From the NCBI RefSeq assembly GCF_034006445.1, contig NZ_JAVESS010000007.1:1-64000 (forward strand): a stretch of 64,000 nt of DNA. Reading direction: 5' to 3'. This DNA comes from Desulfovibrio sp. GTDB taxonomy: Bacteria; Desulfobacterota; Desulfovibrionia; Desulfovibrionales; Desulfovibrionaceae. Of this stretch, positions 51,018 to 58,640 are shown piece after piece; the stretch's first letter is position 1; each line of letters starts with the position of its first letter. The notes beneath the pieces are model-generated. The model saw only the letters and a list, made by a program, of their open reading frames with translations. It was not told where the DNA came from and ran no database searches. Both the position numbers and the translations under genes were made by a program.

Positions 51018-51794
51018 ATGACAACCACCAATGCGAATAATGGCAGTGCGGAAAGGCTGCAGGGCAGAAGACGCAGCATCCAACGTCCGCGCGTGCATGT
51101 GGAGGTGCTGTCCTGCCTGTTGGAAGACATACAATCTGGCGTATACCAGGTGGGGCAAAAACTGCCTTCTGAACGTGAGCTTATGGATGAATTTGGTGTT
51201 GGGCGGCCTGCCGTGCGCGAAGCGCTTTCAGCCCTGGCGCGCATGGGTCTTATAGAGGTGTCGCCCGGCATGCGCGCGCGGGTCTGTAGGCTTACGCTCA
51301 ACCCCCTGCTGCGCGAAATGCGCGCCACCATGGAAATTTACTCCAGCACGCATGACGGCTGGCGGCAGATGCACGATCTGCGGCAGTTTTTTGAAACGGC
51401 GGTGGCGCGTCATGCGGCCCGGCATATGACGGACGAGCATCTGGCTGAACTCGCGCGCATACTGCAAAGGCAGCGCGCCCTGCTGGACAATTCGGAAATA
51501 CGGGAATTTGCCGAGGCGGACATTGATTTTCACCGCTATCTTGTCAACTGCGTCTCAAACAGTTTTCTGGATATCATTTCCAACGGCTTCGCGGGCTGGC
51601 TGATCACGCCCCTGTACGCCTCCATGCAGGTGCGCAAGCAGAGTGAACTGGCATACAATGCCCACGTGCGGATTTATGAAGCGCTGCAGCAGCGCGACGC
51701 CGACGCGGCGGAAGAGGCCATGCGCGCCCACCTGGGAGAAATGCGCGGCATTTATCAGGTGGATGTCATGTCTGACACGGAAAAAGACCGCTAG
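51018..51794 (+). CDS. FadR/GntR-family transcriptional regulator
   Basis: A 258-residue regulator. The N-terminal winged helix (LLEDIQSGVYQVGQKLPSER, then ELMDEFGVGRPAVREALSAL and ARMGLIEVSPG) is the GntR signature. The C-terminal FCD helical domain (LRQFFETAVARHAARHMTDE ... DIDFHRYLVNCVSN ... AYNAHVRIYEALQQRDADAA) has the Asp/His metal-site pattern and binds a small carboxylate effector in relatives. It lies divergently from the malic enzyme gene across a repeat island, so that gene may be a target, which is inference. AAGGAG is 12 bases before ATG, slightly long. Confidence 0.88.
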   Translation: MTTTNANNGSAERLQGRRRSIQRPRVHVEVLSCLLEDIQSGVYQVGQKLPSERELMDEFGVGRPAVREALSALARMGLIEVSPGMRARVCRLTLNPLLREMRATMEIYSSTHDGWRQMHDLRQFFETAVARHAARHMTDEHLAELARILQRQRALLDNSEIREFAEADIDFHRYLVNCVSNSFLDIISNGFAGWLITPLYASMQVRKQSELAYNAHVRIYEALQQRDADAAEEAMRAHLGEMRGIYQVDVMSDTEKDR

Positions 51795-51796
51795 GG

Positions 51797-51863
51797 CCGT
51801 TTGCGCCAGAACCGTTTGCGCCAGAACCGTTTGCGCCAGAATCGTTTGCGCCAGAATCGTTTG
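51797..51863. repeat. 15-bp tandem array, four units and a part
   Basis: CCGTTTGCGCCAGAA-type units start at 51797, 51812, 51827 and 51842, then a partial unit runs into a family C repeat. It begins 3 bases after the regulator stop codon. Confidence 0.9.
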
Positions 51864-51975
51864 TGAATGAAATGAGTCAGCTGCCCTGCAAGGATTTCTC
51901 TGAAAATCCTTGCCACAAAATGCGGGCAGGCAGGCTTTTTGCCTGCCATACGCGAGCATTGCAGTGCTCAATGCC
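51859..51975 (+). repeat. family C repeat, copy 2
   Basis: TTTGTGAATGAAATGAGTCA to GCAGTGCTCAATGCCC, with hairpins GCAAGGATTTC...GAAAATCCTTGC and GGCAGGCTTTTTGCCTGCC. Matches 16054-16177. Confidence 0.85.
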
Positions 51976-51984
51976 CAAAAAAGT

Positions 51985-52017
51985 AAAAGCCGCAACGGAG
52001 ATTCCGTTGCGGCTTTT
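51985..52017 (-). terminator. terminator of the SRP RNA gene
   Basis: A perfect 15-bp stem AAAAGCCGCAACGGA/TCCGTTGCGGCTTTT with a 3-nt loop, followed on the minus strand by ACTTTTTTGG. It directly follows the SRP RNA 3' end. Confidence 0.9.
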
Positions 52018-52020
52018 ATA

Positions 52021-52099
52021 GGCCGGACACCCGGCAACGTCTGTTGCCGCTGCTTCCTTTCGGACCTGACGGAGTTGGCAGTGATGCCGCCGCCCGGCC
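52021..52099 (-). ncRNA. ffs: signal recognition particle RNA (4.5S type)
   Basis: About 79 nt on the minus strand. The apex carries the universal GTCAGGTCCGAAAGGAAGC motif: a GAAA tetraloop with the adjacent AGGAAGCAGC internal loop that binds Ffh. The ends GGCCGGGC...GTCCGGCC pair to close the long hairpin, and GCATCACTGCC/GGCAACAG lie between. It targets inner-membrane and secreted proteins with Ffh. A terminator follows at once. Upstream, TTGACA (52136-52131) and TAAAGC (52113-52108) lie 17 bases apart and place the start near 52100. Confidence 0.93.
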
Positions 52100-52107
52100 T
52101 GGCAAAT

Positions 52108-52136
52108 GCTTTACCTGTAAAGATGTGGGCTGTCAA
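52108..52136 (-). promoter_or_regulatory. promoter of ffs
   Basis: On the minus strand, consensus TTGACA, a 17-base spacer, then TAAAGC, 9 bases before the predicted RNA start. Confidence 0.6.
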
Positions 52137-52215
52137 TGCCCGGCCAGTGTCGTTCCCTTTGCACGCAGCCTGTTGTTTCGCTCTTTTGCCGAAGTGGCGA
52201 CAACGCGGGCCTGTT

Positions 52216-53052
52216 TTATCCTGCGGCCCCCATGCGGGCTTTTTTCCTATCCAGCAGGCCGGGCAGGGCAGTGGCGTTGCTCAATATCCTGTCCATCATG
52301 CTGTCGCTCAGGCCGCCCATCTGCTGAATCCGCTGGAGTTCTTCCAGCGGGTCGTAAAGCGGCCAGTCCGTGCCAAAGAGTATCCTTTCCGGGGGGCAGG
52401 CAGCCAGCAGCTTTTTGACCAGCATGGGGGTCGCAAAGGGCGTGGTGCTGGACGTGTCGAACCAGAGGTTGGGCCGCTCCCTGACCATGAGGGTCTTGAG
52501 CGCGTGCGCCCACATGCGGTAGCCGCCAAAATGCGCGGCAATGACCTGAAGCCGGGGGAAGGCGTCCAGAATGGCCGCAAGCTTGTAGGGGCAGGAGGGG
52601 TTTTTTTCAGGGGAGATTCTGTCGCCGATGTGCATCTCAAACACAAAGCGCCCTTGAGACGCCTCAAAGATGGGCAAAAGGCGCGGGTCGCTGAGCCAGA
52701 ATCCCTGAAAGTCCGGGTGCAGCTTCATGCCGCGTATGCCGGCCGCTTCCAGACGGTCCAGTTCCGCTTCCCACTGCTCATAGCCGGGGTGCACCGTGCC
52801 AAAAGCGATAACCTGGTCCGGGTAGGCCCTTTGCAGGCTGATGGCGTAACTGTTTGCCGGAATGACCTGTGCGGGCGCCGTGGCTGCGCACAGCACCACA
52901 CACCTGTCAATTCCGGCCTTGCGCTCGCGTTGCAGCAGATCATCTATGGTGCCATTGCCAGCGCAGGCAACATCATAATGTCCGTTAAGGTGTTCCACGG
53001 CCTTGTGCGCAATCTTGGGATGAAAGGCGTGGGTGTGGATGTCAATGTACAT
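52216..53052 (-). CDS. amidohydrolase family protein (PF04909)
   Basis: A 278-residue TIM-barrel metal hydrolase or decarboxylase of the amidohydrolase-2 group. The metal motif IDIHTHAFHP starts the protein. GMKLHPDFQGF, FEMHIGD, VIAAHFGG and LFGTDWPL follow with the later His and Asp ligands. Members hydrolyse lactones or decarboxylate aromatic and 2-oxo acids. It starts 2 bases after the dehydrogenase stop, so the two are translated from one mRNA and may act in one catabolic route. Substrate unknown. Confidence 0.87.
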   Translation of the reverse strand: MYIDIHTHAFHPKIAHKAVEHLNGHYDVACAGNGTIDDLLQRERKAGIDRCVVLCAATAPAQVIPANSYAISLQRAYPDQVIAFGTVHPGYEQWEAELDRLEAAGIRGMKLHPDFQGFWLSDPRLLPIFEASQGRFVFEMHIGDRISPEKNPSCPYKLAAILDAFPRLQVIAAHFGGYRMWAHALKTLMVRERPNLWFDTSSTTPFATPMLVKKLLAACPPERILFGTDWPLYDPLEELQRIQQMGGLSDSMMDRILSNATALPGLLDRKKARMGAAG

Positions 53053-53054
53053 GG

Positions 53055-54026
53055 CTAGGCGTTGCTCACCCCGTTTACGACATTGACGGGCGTGCCCGCA
53101 CTCCAGCGGCGGATGTTTTCCGCGGTGAGGTCAATGATGTTCTGACGCGCCCTGGTAGTGGCCCAGGCGATATGCGGTGTAATAAGCGTATTGGGGGCCG
53201 TGAGCAGGGGGTTGTCCGCTTTGGGGGGTTCTTCGGAAAGAACGTCCGTGCCAAGCCCGCCCAACTGGCCGCTTTTGAGGGCTGCGGCGGCTGCGGCCTC
53301 GTCCACAAGCGGCCCACGGGACGTATTGAGCAGTATGGCCCCCTTGCGCATGTTGGCCAGGGTTTTCGCATTGATTATGTGCTGCGTTTCCTTGGTCAGT
53401 GGGCAGTGCAGGGAAATGACGTTTGATGCGCAGATGAGATGCTCAAGCGTGGCAAAGGCAAAGGGGCTGTAAGTGGGCGGATCCTTGGGAACACGGCAGT
53501 AAGCAAGAACGCTCATGCCGAAAGCGTGCGCCAGTTCGCCCATGCGGCGGCCGATGGAGCCAAAACCGATAAGCCCCATGGTCAGCCCTTCAAGGCAGAC
53601 GGGCGGGAGCTTCCAGTAGCACCATTGCTTTGACTTCAGCCAGTCGCCGTTTTTTACGCTCTCGGTGTGCAGGCTGGTGTGGCGGCACAGTTCCAGCAAC
53701 ATGGCCATGGCATGCTGCGCAACGTCGCTCACGCCGTAGGCCACCACATTGCACACAGGTATGCCGCGCTGGGCAAGCGCGTCCACATCGATGATATTGT
53801 AACCGGTGGCCAGCACGCCCACCATGCGCACACCTTCAATGGCGGGCAGGTCTTCTTTGAGAAGCGGGGTCTTGTTGGTCAGCAGGACGTCGGCGCCCTT
53901 GGAGCGTTCAGCCAGCTGATCCCTGCTGGTAGACTCGTACACGGTTACATCGCCCAGGGCCTTGATGGGACCCCAATCCACATCGCCGGGGTTGAGTACC
54001 CCACCGTCAAGAATGACAATCTTCAT
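53055..54026 (-). CDS. D-2-hydroxyacid dehydrogenase
   Basis: A 323-residue NAD(P)-dependent dehydrogenase (glycerate/hydroxypyruvate, phosphoglycerate or lactate type). The NAD fold has MGLIGFGSIGRRMGELA. Active-site positions are LLNTSRGPLVDE (Arg), GTDVLSEEPP (Glu) and LITPHIAWAT (His). GVLATGYNIIDVDAL is the substrate-side loop. ATG 54026 has GAGGAT upstream; the longer frame runs through a family A repeat and is not real. First gene of a pair with the amidohydrolase. Confidence 0.92.
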   Translation of the reverse strand: MKIVILDGGVLNPGDVDWGPIKALGDVTVYESTSRDQLAERSKGADVLLTNKTPLLKEDLPAIEGVRMVGVLATGYNIIDVDALAQRGIPVCNVVAYGVSDVAQHAMAMLLELCRHTSLHTESVKNGDWLKSKQWCYWKLPPVCLEGLTMGLIGFGSIGRRMGELAHAFGMSVLAYCRVPKDPPTYSPFAFATLEHLICASNVISLHCPLTKETQHIINAKTLANMRKGAILLNTSRGPLVDEAAAAAALKSGQLGGLGTDVLSEEPPKADNPLLTAPNTLITPHIAWATTRARQNIIDLTAENIRRWSAGTPVNVVNGVSNA

Positions 54027-54162
54027 TGAAATATCCTCGCTTGTGGGCAGTGTAGCCCGAGCCGGAAGCCTCCGCAAGTGGCCCGGGTCAGGGAGGCTTT
54101 GTGTGCCTGCACAGGGCTTGAGCCTGAGAGTACGCGAGCCTGCCCGCTTCTGAGATGTCGGG

Positions 54163-54305
54163 AGCAGTGTACCTTTGAAAAAAGGAAGATGCTCCAACGC
54201 TGCACGCAGGTGCAGCGCGCCGCAACGTGGCGCGGATTCGGCCAAGAATCGAATTTTCGGTCGAATGACAAATTGAAATGCAAAACATTTCGAAAGTAGT
54301 CCGGC
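54163..54305 (-). repeat. family A repeat, copy 5 (reverse, diverged)
   Basis: GGAGCAGTGTACCTTTGAAA, then GCTGCACGCAGGTGCAGC, CGCGCCGCAACGTGGCGCG, ATTCGGCCAAG...GGTCGAATG and AAACATTTCGAAAGTAGTCC. The stems are kept although the bases have drifted. Confidence 0.8.
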
Positions 54306-54475
54306 ATGCGCAACATATCATTGAACATATCCATGCTCAATGGTTGAAGCTGCCGCTGGCGTGCGCGGCAGGGCTGTGCATCCGCCTGCGCTTTACGTCG
54401 GGGGATTGTCACGCGCCGCCAGAGTGACGGTGGGGTGCGCGTACAAAAAAATGTCTTATTGGGGGAGCAGAATGC
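54306..54475. other. intergenic, no gene seen
   Basis: An AACATATCATTGAACATATCC direct repeat lies next to the A repeat. No gene is supported. Confidence 0.35.
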
Positions 54476-54503
54476 AAAAAAGGCCACCCTTGCGGGTGGC
54501 CTT
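54476..54503 (-). terminator. terminator of the tol-pal cluster
   Basis: AGGCCACCC/GGGTGGCCT with loop TTGC, followed on the minus strand by TTTTTGC, 25 bases after the pal stop. Confidence 0.88.
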
Positions 54504-54528
54504 CAAGTTCGTCACACAGACCAGAGGT

Positions 54529-54996
54529 CTAGTGGGCGATCACGCGGAAGTCGTCGCGGCGGTTCTTGGCCCAAGCGGCTTCGTTGTTGCCCTGCACGGC
54601 GGGGTTTTCCTTGCCGTAGCTGATCATTTCAAGCTGGTTGGGGTTCACGCCAAGCATAACCAGGTATTCATACGCACCGCGAGCGCGGCGTTCGCCAAGG
54701 GCGAGGTTGTATTCCTGGGTGCCACGATCGTCGCAGTTGCCTTCGATGCGAACGCGGATGCTGGGGAACTGCTTCATCAGATCAGACTTCTGCTTCAGCA
54801 TTTCTTTGTACTGGTTTTCGACGTTGAACTTGTCAAAAGCGAAGTACACGCGGCCATCAGTGATCTGCTGGACAGCAGCGCGCATTTCAGGGGTCATGCC
54901 ATCGTCATAGCCGGGTTCGCCAGTGGTTTTTTTTGCACAACCAAAACCGGCGGCCAGAGCCATAACCAAAGCGAGAATAAGAGCGTAGCGTTTCAT
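54529..54996 (-). CDS. pal: peptidoglycan-associated lipoprotein Pal
   Basis: A 155-residue outer-membrane lipoprotein. The signal ends in the lipobox AGFGC (Cys20). The OmpA-like domain has VYFAFDKFNVENQYKEML, VRIEGNCDDRGTQEYNLALG and ERRARGAYEYLVMLGV, which contain the meso-DAP-binding Asp and Arg. Pal ties the outer membrane to peptidoglycan and is pulled by TolB-TolA. AGGAGGACACA precedes ATG. Last gene of the tol cluster. Confidence 0.95.
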   Translation of the reverse strand: MKRYALILALVMALAAGFGCAKKTTGEPGYDDGMTPEMRAAVQQITDGRVYFAFDKFNVENQYKEMLKQKSDLMKQFPSIRVRIEGNCDDRGTQEYNLALGERRARGAYEYLVMLGVNPNQLEMISYGKENPAVQGNNEAAWAKNRRDDFRVIAH

Positions 54997-55143
54997 TGTG
55001 TCCTCCTGAACAGCTCATTCTCCAAGAAATTAATACCTTTCCTTTCAGCACACATAAGGGCGCATTGCCCTTGCATAACAGATGGTATCTGCACCGTAAT
55101 TTTTGTCAAGAAGTGTGTTGGGTTTTCGGCCCATTTTCGTAAA

Positions 55144-55195
55144 ATATTTTTTACCCGGCATGCCATGAAATCGTTGAAAACCGGGTAAAAAATAT
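55144..55195 (-). terminator. terminator-like hairpin between tolB and pal
   Basis: ATATTTTTTACCCGG and CCGGGTAAAAAATAT pair perfectly (15 bp) around 22 bases. It lies 28 bases after tolB and gives a T-run on both strands. pal must then be partly expressed from its own promoter or by read-through. Confidence 0.75.
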
Positions 55196-55222
55196 CTTTA
55201 TCCAATTATTCTGATAGTGCAA

Positions 55223-56539
55223 TTATTTTTGTACCCCTGGCATGCCCCAACGGGGAAATGACGCATTTCCACCACCGGTGGGCACCCGCTTGGCGTCGCC
55301 GCCATGCCGGGTGATCAGGTAAATGCCGCGCCCGCCGCCACGTGAGGAGGAAAATGCGATAAAGTAGCTGTCCGCACAGAAGGCGGGCTGCTCGTCGCTG
55401 CCGGGGCCAAAGGTCACCTGGCGCTCCATGCCCGTGAGCATGTCCTGCACAAAGATGCGGTGGCCGTACTCCGTCATGCGGCTGTACACCACAAGAGTGC
55501 CGTCAGGCGAGAGGTTGGCTTCGGAATTGTAGGTGCCGTTCTTGCTCACTCGCGTGATGGAGCCGCTGCCGAGGTCTTTGAGGAAGATCTGGGGGCCGCC
55601 CAGCCGCGAGGAGGTGAAGGCCATCTTGGAGCCAGTAGCGTCAAAGGTCGGCGATACGTTGATGGCGTCGCTCTGCTCAAGCACCTTTTCTTTCTGGAAA
55701 ACGTGGTTGAGCTGGAAGATGACGGGGTATTTGCCGTTGGAAAGCGCCACGGCCACCTTGTTGTCGGGCATGAACGCAGGCCCGATGACCACGTTGCCGG
55801 GGAAGCGGATACGCTGCACCTTGCCGCTGGCGCGGTCCCAAACGCCCAGAGCGTGGGACTGGGGGTCAATCTGGGTAAAGACCACAAAACGGCCGTCAGG
55901 CGACCATGCCGGAGACATGGCCTCACCGGGCATATTGGTGATCTGGCGCAGATCGCGGCCCGTGGGCTTGACCAGCCAGACGTTGGAATCCATCTTGCCG
56001 TTTTTCTTGATGAAGGCCAGCGTGGAGCGGAAGAAGGAACCGTTGCCCGTCAGGGCTTCCAGCAGGTCGGCGCAGAAGCGGTCCGCCACTTCGGGCAGAT
56101 CGCGGGAGCTGACCTTGGGATATTCCTTGCCAAAAAGGCGGCCGCCGGTGTTGGTTTCAAAGGCGCGTATCTGCACAGGGCGGGTGCCGCTGTCGCCTTC
56201 AGGCCAGAATGTGGTGACCACAATGTCGGATCCGGCAAGCTGAAAGCGCTTGAAATCCAGTGAGGGCGGTTCGTAACCGGCCAGAACCGCGCCGCCGAGC
56301 ACGGCCTTGGGATCGGTCAGGCGCATGAAGGGCAAAAAGCTCAGGTTTTCCTGAACAATCTTTTGCAGGTCTGCGCCCATGCCCGAGGCCGGAGTCTGCG
56401 GGCCTTTGAGAGGCGCGGCCAGCGCCAGGTTGACGATGTTCTGGCCCGGACCATAAATGTCCACGCGCATGGCGGCCTGTGCCCCGCTTCCCAGGGCCAG
56501 CCAAAGCCCCAGAGCCAGGAGAAGAAGCAGTTTTTTCAT
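55223..56539 (-). CDS. tolB: Tol-Pal translocation protein TolB
   Basis: A 438-residue periplasmic protein. Signal peptide MKKLLLLLALGLWLALGSGAQA, TolB N-terminal domain, then a WD40-like six-bladed propeller with PD40 repeats (SPAWSPDGRFVVFTQ, SPTFDATGSKMAFTSSRLGG, EANLSPDGTLVVYSRM, QPAFCADSYFIAFSSSRGGG). It carries the trans-envelope Tol signal to Pal. It begins 30 bases after the TonB-family gene stop. Confidence 0.95.
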   Translation of the reverse strand: MKKLLLLLALGLWLALGSGAQAAMRVDIYGPGQNIVNLALAAPLKGPQTPASGMGADLQKIVQENLSFLPFMRLTDPKAVLGGAVLAGYEPPSLDFKRFQLAGSDIVVTTFWPEGDSGTRPVQIRAFETNTGGRLFGKEYPKVSSRDLPEVADRFCADLLEALTGNGSFFRSTLAFIKKNGKMDSNVWLVKPTGRDLRQITNMPGEAMSPAWSPDGRFVVFTQIDPQSHALGVWDRASGKVQRIRFPGNVVIGPAFMPDNKVAVALSNGKYPVIFQLNHVFQKEKVLEQSDAINVSPTFDATGSKMAFTSSRLGGPQIFLKDLGSGSITRVSKNGTYNSEANLSPDGTLVVYSRMTEYGHRIFVQDMLTGMERQVTFGPGSDEQPAFCADSYFIAFSSSRGGGRGIYLITRHGGDAKRVPTGGGNASFPRWGMPGVQK

Positions 56540-56569
56540 GGCGTCAGCAGTCCTTGTTGCATCGGCGCG

Positions 56570-57862
56570 CTAACGGCGCACCAGAGTAAGAGTTATATCC
56601 AGCGTTGCGTCAAGCCCTGCAGGAGGCGGCGGTATGCTGCCAACCTTGGCAATGCCTTTGTGCACGAAGGAATCAAGCATTTTGTCGCCGCTGTTTTCAA
56701 TAAGGGCGGCATCCTCAATGGCCCCTGTCTTGGGGTTCACCTTCAGACGCACCGTAGGATAATAGGTACCGGGCGGGGTTTCAACCGGTATGATGATGGA
56801 TTTGGCAAGCTGTTGTTTCACAGCGACAAAATACGTGCTGTAATTTTTGCCGTATTTGTACTGGGCTTTGATTTTCGAGCCATAAAGTCTTTTTGCATCC
56901 GGGGCAGGAGTGGATGTGGCCGGGGCCGGGGCTACGCTGCGGCCTGCGGGCCCTGCGACCTCGCTTGTGGCGGCGGACGGCTGCGCCCCTGCGTCGGGAA
57001 GGGGCGGCAGGGGCGTTGGCGCGATGGTCAGGGGAGATGCCTGCACTTGCGCAGAAGGGGCGCTTGTTGCCGCACCTGCAGCGTCCTTGTCCTGATCCCT
57101 GCCCTGATCCTTGCCCTGTTCGCTGTCCTGGGCCCTGGCCTGATCCTTTTTCGCCTGCGAGTTCCCAAGGCTTACCTTGGCCGGGGTGCTGTCCTGGCTA
57201 CGGCCTGCCAGTGGCGCTGCCTTTTCGTCGGTTTTTACGGCCTTGCCGCCCGAGCGATCTTTGGCGGGCGGAGCCGGGGCCACAACCGTGGGCCTGATAG
57301 CGGGCAGATCCTTGCCAGTGGCCTTGGCGGCCTCTTCTGCCCGTTGGCGCGCGCGCTCTTCCGCGCCAGCGGCCATGTTGTCGCTCATGGCGGCCTCGGC
57401 CTTGACGCGGGCCTGCTCCTCAAGGCGCAGCGATTCCGCATCATCCGGTATCTGGTTGCGCGTCTTGCCCTTGGGAGTGCCTGTCCAAAAGGACAAATGC
57501 ACTTCCAGCGGTTTTTCATACGGCGTTCTGCCAAAGGAGCCGATCTGGCGCACCGCGCCGCAGGCGGAACTGTCCAGGGCTTCCATGCCCGAGGGGCGCA
57601 GCGGGGTGCAGTTCAGCACATGGCCCTGGCCGTCAAGCCCCACTTTCAGCAGAACCTGAAAGTCGCCTTTCAGGGCCGGGGGCGGGGCCCAGATGTCCAC
57701 TATCTTATCAAGCATCTTCCCGGTATAGCCGCCGGAAGCGTCCGCCGTGGCCATGGCCGCAGCAAAGGCCCCCGTGGCCGTAAGGCTCAGGGTCAGCATG
57801 CCAAGAAGCTGAAACAGTCTGCGGGAAAAATAGAGAAGCGACGTGCGCTGCGCGGATGGCAT
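56570..57862 (-). CDS. TonB/TolA-family protein with two TonB-like C domains
   Basis: A 430-residue exported protein. The signal region is LFQLLGMLTLSLTATGAFAA. Residues 45-125 (LDKIVDIWAPPPALKGDFQV ... GQGHVLNCTPLRPSGMEAL) look like a first TonB/TolA C-terminal-type domain. A long Ala/Pro/Lys-rich spacer follows. A second such domain ends the protein (QQLAKSIIIPVETPPGTYYP, LKVNPKTGAIEDAALIENSG, DATLDITLTLV). It lies between tolA and tolB in the cluster and may be a second TolA-like link across the periplasm. AGGGGG lies before ATG at 57862. Confidence 0.75.
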   Translation of the reverse strand: MPSAQRTSLLYFSRRLFQLLGMLTLSLTATGAFAAAMATADASGGYTGKMLDKIVDIWAPPPALKGDFQVLLKVGLDGQGHVLNCTPLRPSGMEALDSSACGAVRQIGSFGRTPYEKPLEVHLSFWTGTPKGKTRNQIPDDAESLRLEEQARVKAEAAMSDNMAAGAEERARQRAEEAAKATGKDLPAIRPTVVAPAPPAKDRSGGKAVKTDEKAAPLAGRSQDSTPAKVSLGNSQAKKDQARAQDSEQGKDQGRDQDKDAAGAATSAPSAQVQASPLTIAPTPLPPLPDAGAQPSAATSEVAGPAGRSVAPAPATSTPAPDAKRLYGSKIKAQYKYGKNYSTYFVAVKQQLAKSIIIPVETPPGTYYPTVRLKVNPKTGAIEDAALIENSGDKMLDSFVHKGIAKVGSIPPPPAGLDATLDITLTLVRR

Positions 57863-58095
57863 GGTAACCCCCTGTAGGCACAGAATAGCCCGTATGTTAA
57901 AACGGACGTCTCGTATGGGCGTCCATTGTGAAGAAACAATCCATCTGACAATCCTGAACAGAGAGGGCGGCGCAAAGCCTCCTTGCCTGTCCGTGTGCGA
58001 ATGGCGTTCGCGCCAGGGCGTCAAACAGCGTGTTGCTTGAGCGTTGCACCATTGTAATCTGCTGTAATTTGCCGCTCTTGTCCACTGCTACAGCC

Positions 58096-58222
58096 AGAGC
58101 AGGGTACCTTTGAGCTGCCCTGCAATGCAATTTGTCATTCTGCCGAAAGATGCGATTCTTGGCAGAATCCGTGCCACGGTATGCCGCGCTGCATTTTCGT
58201 GCAGCGATAGAGCACGTATCCT
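58096..58222 (+). repeat. family A repeat, copy 6
   Basis: AGAGCAGGGTACCTTTGAG, then ATTCTGCCG...GGCAGAAT, GCTGCATTTTCGTGCAGC and ATAGAGCACG. The first stem is damaged. Confidence 0.8.
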
Positions 58223-58223
58223 T

Positions 58224-58350
58224 TAGAGCATTTAACACTTGAAATGCTCGCGTACGGCAGGCAAAAGCCCGCCTACTCGCATTTCGTGGCAAGGATTTTC
58301 AGAAAAATCCTTGCAGAGCATTTAACTCATTTCATTCGTAAACTGCTCTA
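58224..58350 (-). repeat. family C repeat, copy 3 (reverse)
   Basis: TTAGAGCATTTAACACTTGA to CATTCGTAAACTGCTCTA, inverse of 16054-16177, with GCAAGGATTTTC...GAAAAATCCTTGC. It directly abuts the A copy. Confidence 0.85.
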
Positions 58351-58640
58351 GTAAAGGAGATGCCCTGGCAGGCACGTGCGCCACACGGAGTGCGCCGATG
58401 TGAAAGCCAGTGGGCACGCACCTTTTCATGGGCTCCCCGCTGGTTTTGAACGTGACCAGGGAGGGCGCGTCTTCTGAAGCTTTTTGGGCATCGGGCGGCA
58501 TCTTGGGAGATGCCGCGTGATGAAGCCGGCAGGAACACGAGGCCCGGCATATACGGTTTATGAACCAGAGCGCGTAATGCCGCCACACGCGAAAGCGGCA
58601 TTACGGCCTCAGATCCCTTGGGGGCATGGTTCTGCTGGTG

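Larger units (their letters stand above)
57863..58640. other. gap inside the tol cluster, filled by repeats
   Basis: 778 bases separate tolA from the tonB-like gene. Besides the A and C repeats, a hairpin CGTAATGCCGC/GCGGCATTACG lies at 58573-58605. No gene has a ribosome site here. Confidence 0.5.

Noticed and set aside
54027-54245. N-terminal extension of the D-2-hydroxyacid dehydrogenase
   Set aside because: The open frame continues upstream through a family A repeat, but the GAGGAT ribosome site and the family's usual N-terminus place the start at 54026.
54340-55188. 282-codon plus-strand ORF over pal
   Set aside because: Antisense shadow of pal extended through flanking non-coding DNA.
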